A stretch of DNA of 64,000 nt. It comes from Mesodorylaimus sp. YZB2_4 (taxonomy: Eukaryota > Nematoda > Enoplea > Dorylaimida > Dorylaimidae). The notes under the pieces are model-generated. The model was given only the letters and a program-made list of their open reading frames with translations. It was not told the origin of the DNA and ran no database searches. Location: positions 558,001 to 622,000 of the forward strand of contig JASANH010001374.1 in assembly GCA_030248295.1 (NCBI GenBank). The letters run 5' to 3'. Below are positions 12,301 to 23,193 of the stretch, one piece after another. The first letter of the stretch is position 1; each line of letters opens with the position of its first letter. Both the position numbers and the translations under genes were made by a program.

Positions 12301-15300
12301 GCAGAAGTGTCTTCTGGTGTGCCAGAAGTGGTGAAGATGTCGACTGATGAGGTTATCGCATCGTCTGTCCTGAGTGTTTCAGTACTTGCTGAGTTTGGAA
12401 TGGAAGCTTCTGTGGGTGAACCTGTGGTGACTGCTGGCATTGTTGTATCATCTGTTTCTGTCGTGCCTAGAGTTTCTTGCAGCAGTGATCTGCTTGTGGT
12501 CGCTGGTCTAGAAGACTGGGGCAAGTGTGGCCTGCTTGTGGTTGGCGTAGCCTTTGGTGGTCTGGTGGAGAAGGGATGCTGTGGCCTGGTGACAGTCTCG
12601 TCAGACAGGGTGGTGGTGCCTTTTCAAGTTGTTGTGACAGTTGTGATGCCTGTGGTCTGCTTTGCCAAGTGGGTACTAGTGCCAGTGTGGGGTGGGGTTG
12701 TGGAGCTTGGCAAGAGTTTCTCGGTTGCGCTGATCTTCCTTGATGAAACGGAAGACGATGGAGAGGTTACCTCGGAAGTGGGAGATGTGGGCGTGGCAGA
12801 TGGATGAGGAAGCTCTGATTCGACACCAGTCGAAGATGGTGGTAACTGGGAACTAGAAGAGGCGAGGGTCGCTTGAATTGTGGCTTGAGGTTGGTCTGTG
12901 GTCCCTACTTCAGTGGTGGGCGAGCGCATAGACATGGTCTTTTTCGATTCTCGTGTGCTAGAGGGAGCTAGTGAAGAACTTCTTGACGTGGTGGCAGGGG
13001 TTCCGAAACTTGTGAATGAGGGAGTGGTTTTCTGAGCTCGTGACTGTGAAGATGTCGCTGTCTTACTGTAACTTGTTTCTGCGACCCCAAGTGCAGACGT
13101 GGTATCAGCGAGGCTAACCTGGCTGCTAGATTCGGCACTCGTTGACACTGAAGCTGTGGCTAGAGTTGCTGTATCTTGGCCAGTCTCAGAGAAATCAGTC
13201 CGTGTTGACTGACTACTCGTGGGTGGAGTGACTGTAGCACGACTGTTGCTCTTTGGGGGTCCAGCTTTGCTGGTGGCACCAGATTTTGGACGCGAGGGCG
13301 AAAGTGTGGTCGTCTTGCTGGTGATGGTTTCGAGATGCTTCAAGGTCGTCACCTCCATGTTGCTGGCAGTAAGGGCAGTGCCCGAGCTGGCCTTGGTGCC
13401 TGGGGTGGGAGCCAAAGAGGAGACTATGCTTGTCTGTTTGCCCAGGCCAGTCTGGGTTGTTGACGTGAGTGTGCCCTTGGTTTGGGCAGACGAGAGTGTG
13501 TTAGGGGCAGGGACTGGAGTGCTGGTACTGGATCGGGGGATGACACTGGTCACAGAGCTGGGTTGAGTGACAGTGCTGGGTTGGGTGGAGATGAGAGTAG
13601 TAGGCTTGGTGGCAGTGCTTGGTTGCGTGGTTGTTGTCGTACTATGCTGGGACGCAGTACTGGGGCTGGGGACAGTACTGACAACCGATCGAGACTGTGT
13701 TTTTGCAGTGCCGTTTCCACTGCCTCCTTCTCCTACCTCTGCATAGTCATCACCTGTCACGGACATTGTGGAATGAGAAACTTGCGGCTGTACTGAATGG
13801 GTAGGGGTCGCTGAAGCGAGGCTGGTCTCTGCATCTGTTGTCGTTCTTGTGGTTGTGGACTGGGGCACAGAGTGAACTGTGGTGACAACAGTGGGTTTGG
13901 AAGAGAGGGATGAGGATCTGGATGTACCCTGTGTGCTGGTAAGTTTAGAAGCGGGGCTTGACGACAAGGATGCGTGCGGGTTGGTGGACAAGGTTTTAAG
14001 GTGATTGGTAGACAGACTTGTGGACAGTATTATACCAGCCGTTGATGACGGGTATGTTTTTGACGTGGTCTCTCGCTTGCTTGTGTCACTTGTAGCTAAT
14101 GATGGTGACGTGGTGATGCGGCTTGTCCGCAGACCAGAAGAGGTATCAGTTGGATCACTGCTGGTCTTCGCGGGGGTCGTGGTTGGGTCAGAAGCAGTCG
14201 TCCACTGTTTGGTTGTTGTAGTGCTTGCAGTACTAACCCGTGGTGCCGCTGTTGTCGTTGAAGGTTTAGGAGTGTTTGTAGCTGAGACTGTGGTTGTCGT
14301 TTGTATTGATGTAGTGGCAGTGCTTGACCGACTGCTGGTTACAGTAGACAAAAAGCTAGACGACGGTTCGGAGTAGACTATTGTAGATCCAGAGGGTGAC
14401 CTGCTCCCGAATGTGACCGCTGTGCCTCGAACTGGTTTTCCCACCACTTCTTCGTCAATTTTATTGTCAAGCGTAGTCGTGCGTGAAGTGGGCACTGTGC
14501 TCATCGATGAAGTTCCAGGATTCGACGGCAAGTTAACGCTATCCCAGGCTGCCCCATAAGTGGGGAACTGTGATTCACCACATCCTAAAGCAGATGTACT
14601 GTTGGCCGAAGCATGGCTACAGTGAAATACACCAAGTGCTCTCGCGTAACAAATTTTACAACATCTGAAACCATATTTTACACCCATGTGCAGTGATAAG
14701 GTGCTCAGTCCGCCAGAGGTAAGAACAGCGTCAGGAAAAATTTCTGGTTGGTTTGTCAGATCAAGCAGCCTTGTTTTGCAGAAGTACCACATTCTTTCAC
14801 AGAGTAAAAGTTGGTTTCAGATATGGGTGTCCCTGTTTCAAGGATCAGCGAATAACTAAGGGGTATCTGAGACACCTGCTACACCTATGTACGCTTACCG
14901 TACTCGCATATGACTCCAATATTGCCACTATTGCATGAGGCAGCGAAAAATGCATAGTCACGCTCAATGTCTGCGCCCAGACACATCTGCTGATCTGTTG
15001 GCCCCTGCGCATCAACTTTGATCTTGCTTGTTGCACACACGGCAGTGCCACTCCGCGATTTGTCTTTCATCCAGTTGTAGCCGTGCAAGGATTTAGGCGA
15101 GTTTTCGTTGTCTGCACTGGTGGCTCCCAGCCATACCTTGCCCGTTGGGATGATCTTGCGTAGCTCGGATATCAGCTGGATATACTCGGTCGGGGTGGAG
15201 AATACGGCAGCACGACCATAATCGAAACATGGACCTTGCCCAGTTGAACCAACACCATAACTGCCTTGTTTCGAAGGGGGTACTTCACCCACAGTGGCTG

Positions 15301-15954
15301 AACTGGTACGATTTTTCTTCAGTTGCCCAGGCGCCGTGTCCTTGCCTTTACCACCAGGTAGCAGATTAACGTTGGCTAAACTACCCAGGCCCAGGCCCAG
15401 CACACTGGCGGAATCTTGCCCTCCTCTCCCAACAGCGTCCACGCCGACCAATCCGAGTAGGTTGGCACTGATTAGCGGGTCCGAGCGACCATTGCAATCG
15501 TTTTTTGCTCCATTCAAACACGTATCACTGCCTTGAAACCAATTTCATACACCTGGTTTATACACGTAGCAGATCCCATTGATGAGAAAGGCTCGAATTC
15601 CACCCTTCACCAGGTCATTGCACAGTTGCTGCCGGCCTAGAAAAGTAACTATACATCGTTTTTAGTTCAGGCAACCCTTCATCTGAAACTGCATTTTACG
15701 CATGGGACGCTCCTCCCTCCGTCCGTCCTTCCTAGAGCGAGTCCGTTAACGGACTGCAAACAGGGGAAATAGGGCCCTGGTGGTGTGGAACTGATTCTAC
15801 CAATCATAGCATTAATGGCGGGTAAAAATGAGTTTCAGATGGGACGTTTGAGGTATATCGACGACTTACAAGCAGCTTCTGAAAATTGAAAATCTGTCAA
15901 AATGCTGATAACAACAATTTGATTCAAAACATACGTCCATACGTGTCTGCTCAT
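9318..15954 (-). CDS. Secreted or surface ectodomain: signal peptide, C-type-lectin-like domain, giant Ser/Thr mucin
   Basis: Exon 15954-15870 gives a signal peptide (MSRHVWTYVLNQIVVISILT...EAA). It joins in phase (T|GC) to 15636-15553 (CRQQLCNDLVKGG, INGICYVYKP), and that joins (G|GC) to 15531-14904. The third exon has a Gly-rich linker and then a C-type-lectin-like fold (EYIQLISELRK, GKVWLGATSAD, GYNWMKD, CLGAD, IGVICE). A phase-2 donor at 14904 fits the next acceptor at 14665; the stronger GTAAGC at 14898 does not. Exon 14664-9318 has a short Cys-rich start (CCKICYARALGVFHC) and then about 1,700 residues of Ser/Thr/Pro-rich, mucin-type sequence, expected to be heavily O-glycosylated. It ends ISW at a GTAAGA donor, so the transcript continues downstream, most likely into the 7TM exons. 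One in-frame TGA (12624-12626) interrupts the mucin frame. Confidence 0.75.
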
Positions 15955-16876
15955 GGCAGCACGTTTTCCAGGGACCATAGCTCAGACTAGCCAGGCTGCG
16001 AGCAGTGATCCATACTGGAGCTTATTAACGCTTTCCAGCCATTCTATAGGCTCAGGTATTTTCAAAAATGTGCTATTGAATTGATGTCAAAGCGGGCCTT
16101 TTAGGCCTAAACTTGGCCATGCAAAACTCATGAAGGTTGGTAAGGTGGGGTGGGGCCTTTGTTCTTACTCCGGGCTTGGACCCTGCACGTGTCTGCATAG
16201 CTAATGAACACGCCTAGATACCGCTTTAAGGCAAGTTTTTCTGTTGACCATGTCGGAGTGAAAAAAAAATTTGAATTCGCGCGGTAAACTTTTTTAGGAT
16301 CTTGACATACTGTAGGATGCAGATTCATGATGTATGGAGTGCGTGAAAAGAAAAAAGGATTTATAGAAGAGATCTATTATCATTTTGATTTGAGATAAAT
16401 TTGATCGCAGCAGAATCGCAGTATACAACGCTTAACAGACTTCATTTGAATTTCCCGCGTTTGACTAAGCAGCGTGCTACCTGCTGCCTAATTTATTTTG
16501 GCGCGCTCAAGCAGACAACACATATTTTGGGGAGCCGATCGTTTTTTCAGTTCGAATTCTGCAACTCGTGATTTGATTTTACGATTAGTGGTGTGGCTGA
16601 TGCATTCTACTTGCGGCAAAATTATTGAAAACACTTCAGCGAAGGGTAAGGAGATGCAAAGGTTTTGATTTTTGTAAATCCCGGCTTCTGAAATTCTAGA
16701 TTTCAAAATAGAATAGGCCTATATATATTTTAGAAGAATTTTCAGTAATGAATAAGGCTTCCGTTTCAGCAAAGCTGTGGATACGCTCGGTATTAATCTA
16801 CGTCGACTAGATCGAGCAATATAAAATCGAGCCGACCCCTGCCATTAATTTTCCTATTTCCTCCTAAATCTTCAAA
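15955..16876. other. Divergent intergenic region between receptor and PCID2
   Basis: The lectin/mucin gene (-) and PCID2 (+) start back to back, about 920 bases apart, so this probably holds both promoters. It contains TTTCCCGC at about 16451. I see no TATA box that can be assigned with confidence. Confidence 0.45.
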
Positions 16877-19800
16877 ATGACTCACGTGTTGATCAACTTT
16901 TTTCATGAAGTAAGTCTTTGTTTTCCACACACCGAACATAGAATTTAATTTGATTAAATTTAGATAAACGAATCGATCGGTGGTGAATCGTGGGAGAATT
17001 GTCAGCTTGCCGCGGTATGTACTCTGAAGGCTTTGAAGTTGGTTTGTCGCGACAAAACAGCTGGGCTGGTCCTAGACTAGGCCTGACTGGTCCTAGAGTG
17101 GGTGAGGGTTCATACGAGGCTGGTAAACCAGGAAAAGTCAGAGATTTCGAGAAACGTCTGGGAAATCAGGGAAATAGGAATTTCTGAGCCAAAATCATGG
17201 AAAACTGTGAGATGGTACCATCGTGCTGGAAGTCAGTGAATCAATAAAAGTTGATTCGTTGGAGCTGGGACTGTGCGAAAAAAATTAGGTGAAAACCTCA
17301 ATTTTTTGCAGAAAACCTGAAAAATTTAGAGAAAATGAACCCGGTCGATCCTGAATGAATCAACTCTGAATTCCCCCTCGCTGCTCTGACAGCTTACAGT
17401 CACAGGGTTTATGCAATGCTGGAAAACCAGGAACACTAAAGCAAGAATTTCGCCTGGATTATCATGTACCAAATTGATTTGGCGCTTTTGCCGTTTGGTC
17501 CCCAGGCGAAGGCTGGTATAAGGCTGGCTGGAAGCTAATGTCATCCTAAGCTTAATTCTTATACCAGACTAAGCCTAAGCCTAAGCCTAAGCCTAGTATC
17601 AGTCTAAGCCCAAGTCAAATGCCAGCCTAAGCCTAAGCCTAATACCAACCTAAGCTAACCCATGTTGGGGACCAAACAGCAAAAGTGCCATTGATTTTTC
17701 ACGATTATATTACTGACAAGTGCACAAAGTCATCAATGCACATTATGAAACTGTGAGCACTAATTTTGTGTTCTTCTTGTTTCAGCGTCTACTATCGGTT
17801 CGGGACACGGCCACATCGGAATTGACATCGTTGAACGTATCAGAAAATGATATTCGGCGTATTTTGACCAGAACAATCGAAGCTCCGTTCGATGGCATTG
17901 TCTTTCTTCATATCAGGTGATTGTGTGCAGCTGTTTATATCAAAGGGGGGAAGCTGACCTGTGATGAAGCACCCCATCCATGATCTGACAGTCAGAGCAG
18001 AAGTGATTCATCAGTGGCAGCGCAGGGGAGAAGGGCCCTTCGCAATCAAATTTCCCCAAGTTTTTCCTGTTTTTTTTGTGTCTCCTGATCGTGAGACCTG
18101 GTAGGCCATGGCGAGTGGGAGAATAATTGATCTCCCCTGGCTGGGAAACGTCAGCCCGTCGGGTTGATGTTTCGGTCGCAGGTGAAAGATTGTCTCGCTC
18201 CAGTCGATGTTATTGTCCCGCTGATTCAATCGGCTTTATTCTCTCCTACGCCTGCCAGGCTAGGTTGCACAAGTTCTTCCATGCAGACAAATCCTTTTCT
18301 CGAAAATCTTGCAAAAGAGATCTACGATCAGACATTTATTTTCGAATAGAGCATGGGTAGGTTACACAAGCTCGTCAGACATCTTAGGGCCTAAACTAAA
18401 GTCTGGTGCGCACACGCCTGTCGAAATGAGTTTTTGCGCCTTCGCCTGCTTTCGGTCAATTTTTCTCGAAATTTTTAACGATAACGAGAATTCATGTCAG
18501 CGACAATTTTGTAGAGAAAAACGTGCTCTATCAAGTGGCTGTATTTGTTTTTACTGCTTTACTAAAACTTATAACAAATTTTTTCCGTTTGAATCGCAAA
18601 AATTTACGAAAAAGTCTTTGATAAAAACTGAAAATGAAAAATTAAGCTTTGAAATGAGCAGATTTTTCTCTACAAATTATTTGCTGACATCGACTTAGGT
18701 TTCACTAAAAATTTTGAGAAAAATCGCCTGAAAGTGGCTACTCCACAAATTCGTACGACCGACTATCATTAGGCCTAAAAACCTGCGCAGATTCTGCGGG
18801 CTCCTGAGGAAACTGACCCTCTGATTGCAGGCTCTCGATATATCTTACGATTAGACCCTAAGGCTCATTTCAGATGCGCATCGCAGCTTCGTAATGGACA
18901 ATATCAGGATGCGTATGGAACGCAAACTCACATTGTGCAGTAAGTTTTTTGATACTTTCTCGACCACTTGTAGAATATACCATTTTTAGGGCTATTGCGA
19001 AAGAAGTTTTACAAAAAAGAAAAGATGAAAATTGGTTTTTGCCATTACTTTATCGATTCTGTTCAGATTTGCGTCTTTGCGCTAAAGCGGTGAGGAGAAT
19101 AATTTTTTCGGTGCGAGTTCGAATCCTGCTCGGGGATAATTGGTTTCACTTTTTTGTATTCTGGAATAATTGAATTTTTTAGGCGGACTTACGACCATCT
19201 TATCCAGCACCGACCGAACAAAGCAGTTGTTTGGAGAAAGCTGCTGGAATTATAATGGAATGCTATCGTTCTTGCGTGGCGGATATGTAAGCTGAGATTT
19301 GAATGTTTTAATGAGAAAATTGACAAATTTATGATCGCATTTGATTTTAGACGAGCGTCATCAGAAACTACGAAACGAGCGGCCATTTTAAACTTGACGA
19401 ATCAATTATTTCGAATCTACTTTAAGGTGAGGTGAATTTATATTTTTCAATGGGCCTACAGGCTGCGTAATAAGTTCCCGCCGTCAGTTAAAATTTAGTA
19501 CCGTATTTAAAGAGCCATCCAGCCCCAGTATCGACTGGCTCGCCGATCCGGGCCGCATCGGTTTGGGAGAACCCGCTCAAACTGTAGGTTGCTAGATCGG
19601 AATTTTGAATTCCCGCCAAAATATCCTTTCAACCCTCCCCTTCTGACTGCGGGTGTCCTTCATCCAATGCAATGTTTGGTTGGGTCGGGATCTGGTCATC
19701 TACGCTACTGATCAAAATTATGGAATCGCCTGTCTGTGCGCAGTCTCGCTCTATCTTTGCCCATTTAGTCTGTTCTACAGTAGAGACAGACTAAATGGGC

Positions 19801-21735
19801 AAAGATAGGCCAATCTTTAATCTGATAGAAATAGGCCTATTTGATAGAAAAAACGAGGCTGAATCGAATGGTATTATTTATATCAGTCAGAGACAATGCA
19901 TTATTGCGCAATACATGTTCAAAAAATGGCGGAACTTATTACTCACCCTGTATAGTTGATCAGAATAGAATTTTTAGGTGAATAAATTGAATTTACTAAA
20001 ACCACTTGTTCGAGCAATTGAAAATTGTGGTCATTTATACGACACGTTTTCTATGGCCGATCGGGTGACTTATAAATATTTTACGGGTCGAAAAGCTATG
20101 TTTGATTCGGATTTTAAAGCGGGTTAGTTTAAAAGAAGATTTGAAAATTATGCATGAAAAGGAAATTTTTTTCGATTTTAGCTGAAGAAGCTCTTTCGTT
20201 CGCTTTCAAAAATTGTCATCCGGAAAGTCAAAAGAATAAGAGATTGATTTTAATGTATTTGATTCCGGTTAAAATGTTTTTGGTGAGGTTTTGATTTGAA
20301 ATTTTGGAAAAATGTGGTGGAATTGAGCGATCAAATTTTTTGTAGGGTCATATGCCGTCGGAAGCGTTATTGCGGCGGTATAATCTTATGGAATTTTTTG
20401 ATGTGGCTCAAGCTGTCAGGTATGTTTGGACTGGGGGGGGGGGGGTTGTGGTTGGTCTTGCTGGACAATAGGGCGAGGCTGGAGGGACACAAGGATTTGC
20501 TTTCCGCTGCTTCTGCTCTTTTTTTGCAAAAAAGTCAAATTTCGCGCAAAAAATTCAAATTACTCGCCGAAATTTTGAATTCATCATTCAGAAATTCAAA
20601 TTTCCCGTCAAAAAGTCATATTGTCGGCATAAATCACCTTTCTCATGAAAATTCAAAGTTCCTGTAAAAAAATTCAGACCTCCAAAAAAATTCAAAGTTC
20701 CAAAAAATTAAATAAAGTTTGCGAAAACTTGAACCTTGAGTGGGTGACTGCTTCAGTGAAAAATATAGTTTGTGATGTTTTAGTGAAGTGAAATGATGTT
20801 TGCAGGAATGGAAACTTGCGGAAATTGGACGAGGCATTGACGGCGAATGAATCATTTTTCATCAACTGCGGCATATTCTTGATGTTGGAGAAATTGAAGG
20901 TGATCACGTACCGTACATTGTTCAAGAGAGTGTAAGTACTGTTCATTGTGTTTGGCCTGTCGGCCTGCCTGGAGTACTCTAGCATTTGGGTGATGGAGAC
21001 GAAGCAGCCTGGGATTAGGGTCTGGAGTTGGTTTCAGGTGGCCTGGGGGGGGGGGGGGGGCAGGGTGTATTAGGCGGAAGGACTGAGCAGTGTTTCTGAC
21101 ATTTTTGTCTAAAATAGGTGTCAGATCCTGCAGACGCACCAGGTGCCACTCGAGGCTTTCCTGGTCGTGCTCAAGTACTTGCAAGTGGAGGAGCCAGACG
21201 ACCCGGAGGATCAGGTGGATGCTGACGAAGTGGCCTGCATCGTGGCTAATTTGATAGCGGAGGTGAGTGTTAAAAGAGGATCGATGCGGATGGCTGACTT
21301 GGCTCAGGGTTCCGCCCTTCTCAGTATCCAGTAGCAGAGCATGTGGGGTGTGTTTCTGCTTTGGTCTGCACCTGGACATGAAGGCATCTCGGATCACACG
21401 CTGACTTCCGCAGCTAAGGGCGTGCGGGTCTTGATTTATATTTCTTCACTCGAAGCACTAGGCCTGGATCGCAAGGTGAGAGTGGGGATTGAACCCTGGT
21501 CGAGCTCTCGCTGGCAATCAAGATGTGTTACTGCTGCACCACCGCGGCTGCAGGTTACTCGGCCTGGTGAAAGATTGGGCACGATTAGCAACTGCGAATA
21601 CTGGGGTCATGGTGCGAGTCGTGGTATAATTATGCTTTTCAGGGAAAGATCAAAGGCTACATTTCGCACCAGCACCAGAAGTTGGTGATCAGCAAGCAGA
21701 ATCCATTCCCATCGTTGGCGTCGGCTACTGGATAG
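16877..21735 (+). CDS. PCID2: PCID2 (PCI domain-containing protein 2, Thp1 homologue)
   Basis: Component of the TREX-2 complex, which couples transcription to mRNA export at the nuclear pore; in the family a PCI/winged-helix domain binds the GANP/Sac3 scaffold and DSS1. Twelve exons join in exact phase: 16877-16909, 17786-17916, 18874-18939, 18990-19089, 19183-19286, 19351-19426, 19978-20122, 20182-20282, 20346-20419, 20806-20931, 21118-21262 and 21643-21735. They give 397 residues, against about 399 in human. Recognisable blocks are MTHVLINFF at the start, [87 protein letters not shown] and, at the end, [20 protein letters not shown] followed by [10 protein letters not shown]. Exon 1 is only 33 bases. 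Introns carry two MITEs. I see no sign of decay. Confidence 0.96.
17480..17690. mobile_element. MITE with 25-bp terminal inverted repeats containing a TTAGGC-type array
   Basis: The ends TGGCGCTTTTGCCGTTTGGT (left) and its near-perfect complement (right, ending AACAGCAAAAGTGCCA) are inverted repeats of about 25 bases. Both sides are flanked by TTGATT (17474-17479 and 17691-17696), a 6-bp target-site duplication. The 211-bp interior holds two short runs of AAGCCT repeats (complement TTAGGC), at about 17573-17594 and 17626-17640. It lies in PCID2 intron 1. Confidence 0.8.
18070..18185 (-). repeat. Hairpin-headed dispersed repeat, copy 2
   Basis: On the minus strand it reads GAAACATCAACCCGACGGG, then GACGTTTCCCAGCCAGGGGA, then CACTCGCCATGGCCTACCAG. 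It matches copies near 4.8, 45.1, 45.9 and 46.1 kb. It lies in PCID2 intron 2. Confidence 0.7.
19457..19954. mobile_element. Non-autonomous mariner-like MITE
   Basis: The left end reads TACAGGCTGCGTAATAAGTT and the right end, reversed, reads TACAGGGTGAGTAATAAGTT. These inverted repeats resemble mariner ends, with TA at the borders. There is no transposase in the roughly 500-bp interior, which includes a perfect hairpin (19751-19808). It lies in PCID2 intron 6. Confidence 0.75.
19751..19808. repeat. Perfect 23-bp inverted repeat with 12-base loop
   Basis: The arms 19751-19773 (starting CTATCTTTGCCCATTTAGTC) and 19786-19808 are exact reverse complements, separated by TCTACAGTAGAG. It would fold into a stable stem-loop if transcribed. 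It lies within the MITE in PCID2 intron 6. Confidence 0.85.
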
Positions 21736-22212
21736 GGCGGTGGTGGACTGCTATTACTGTACCTTGCGTTTTCATTGTTTTGATAGTGTCCATTTGTTCA
21801 GTTGCACTGTGCGGAGATGTCTGGTGGTACGTAATAACAGTGTGTGATGCGAGGAGGAGCATAAGTTTTTTTATCCAAGAATTATGAAACTGCGGGCATA
21901 TGAATTTGAATTTCCCGCAATTTTTACGCAAGCCGTGCAGGACTATCCGGTTATGATGTACGCGTGGCAGAGGAAGCCACTGAATTATTGTAATCTCTGG
22001 CTGCAGGTACCTTGTGTACTTGGTGCGCATGTTTGTCGAACAAGACTGGGTGTGCAGAGAATAGTGGAGTCATGGCCTGGTAGATTGGAGCCCCCGCTGC
22101 AGCCAGCCTTGTTAGACATGCGTATGTATGTGTACGACAAAGTGCAGTGGATCACGCTATCGTGTTTTATCACCCCGCGGGTGTCTGTGCCTTGACTTGC
22201 AGCGCGTGTTAA

Positions 22213-23190
<978 letters not shown>

Positions 23191-23193
23191 CGG

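Noticed and set aside
9298..14376. Many plus-strand open frames opposite the mucin exon
   Set aside because: They are antisense shadows of Ser/Thr-rich codons and have no family features or splice logic.
17571..17640. True telomere or chromosome end
   Set aside because: The AAGCCT runs are short and interrupted, and sit inside a MITE within an expressed-gene intron.
21483..21556. tRNA gene on the minus strand
   Set aside because: A- and B-box-like words occur (GGTGGTGCAGCAGTAA, GGTTCAATCC) without a convincing cloverleaf. It is probably a SINE head of another family.
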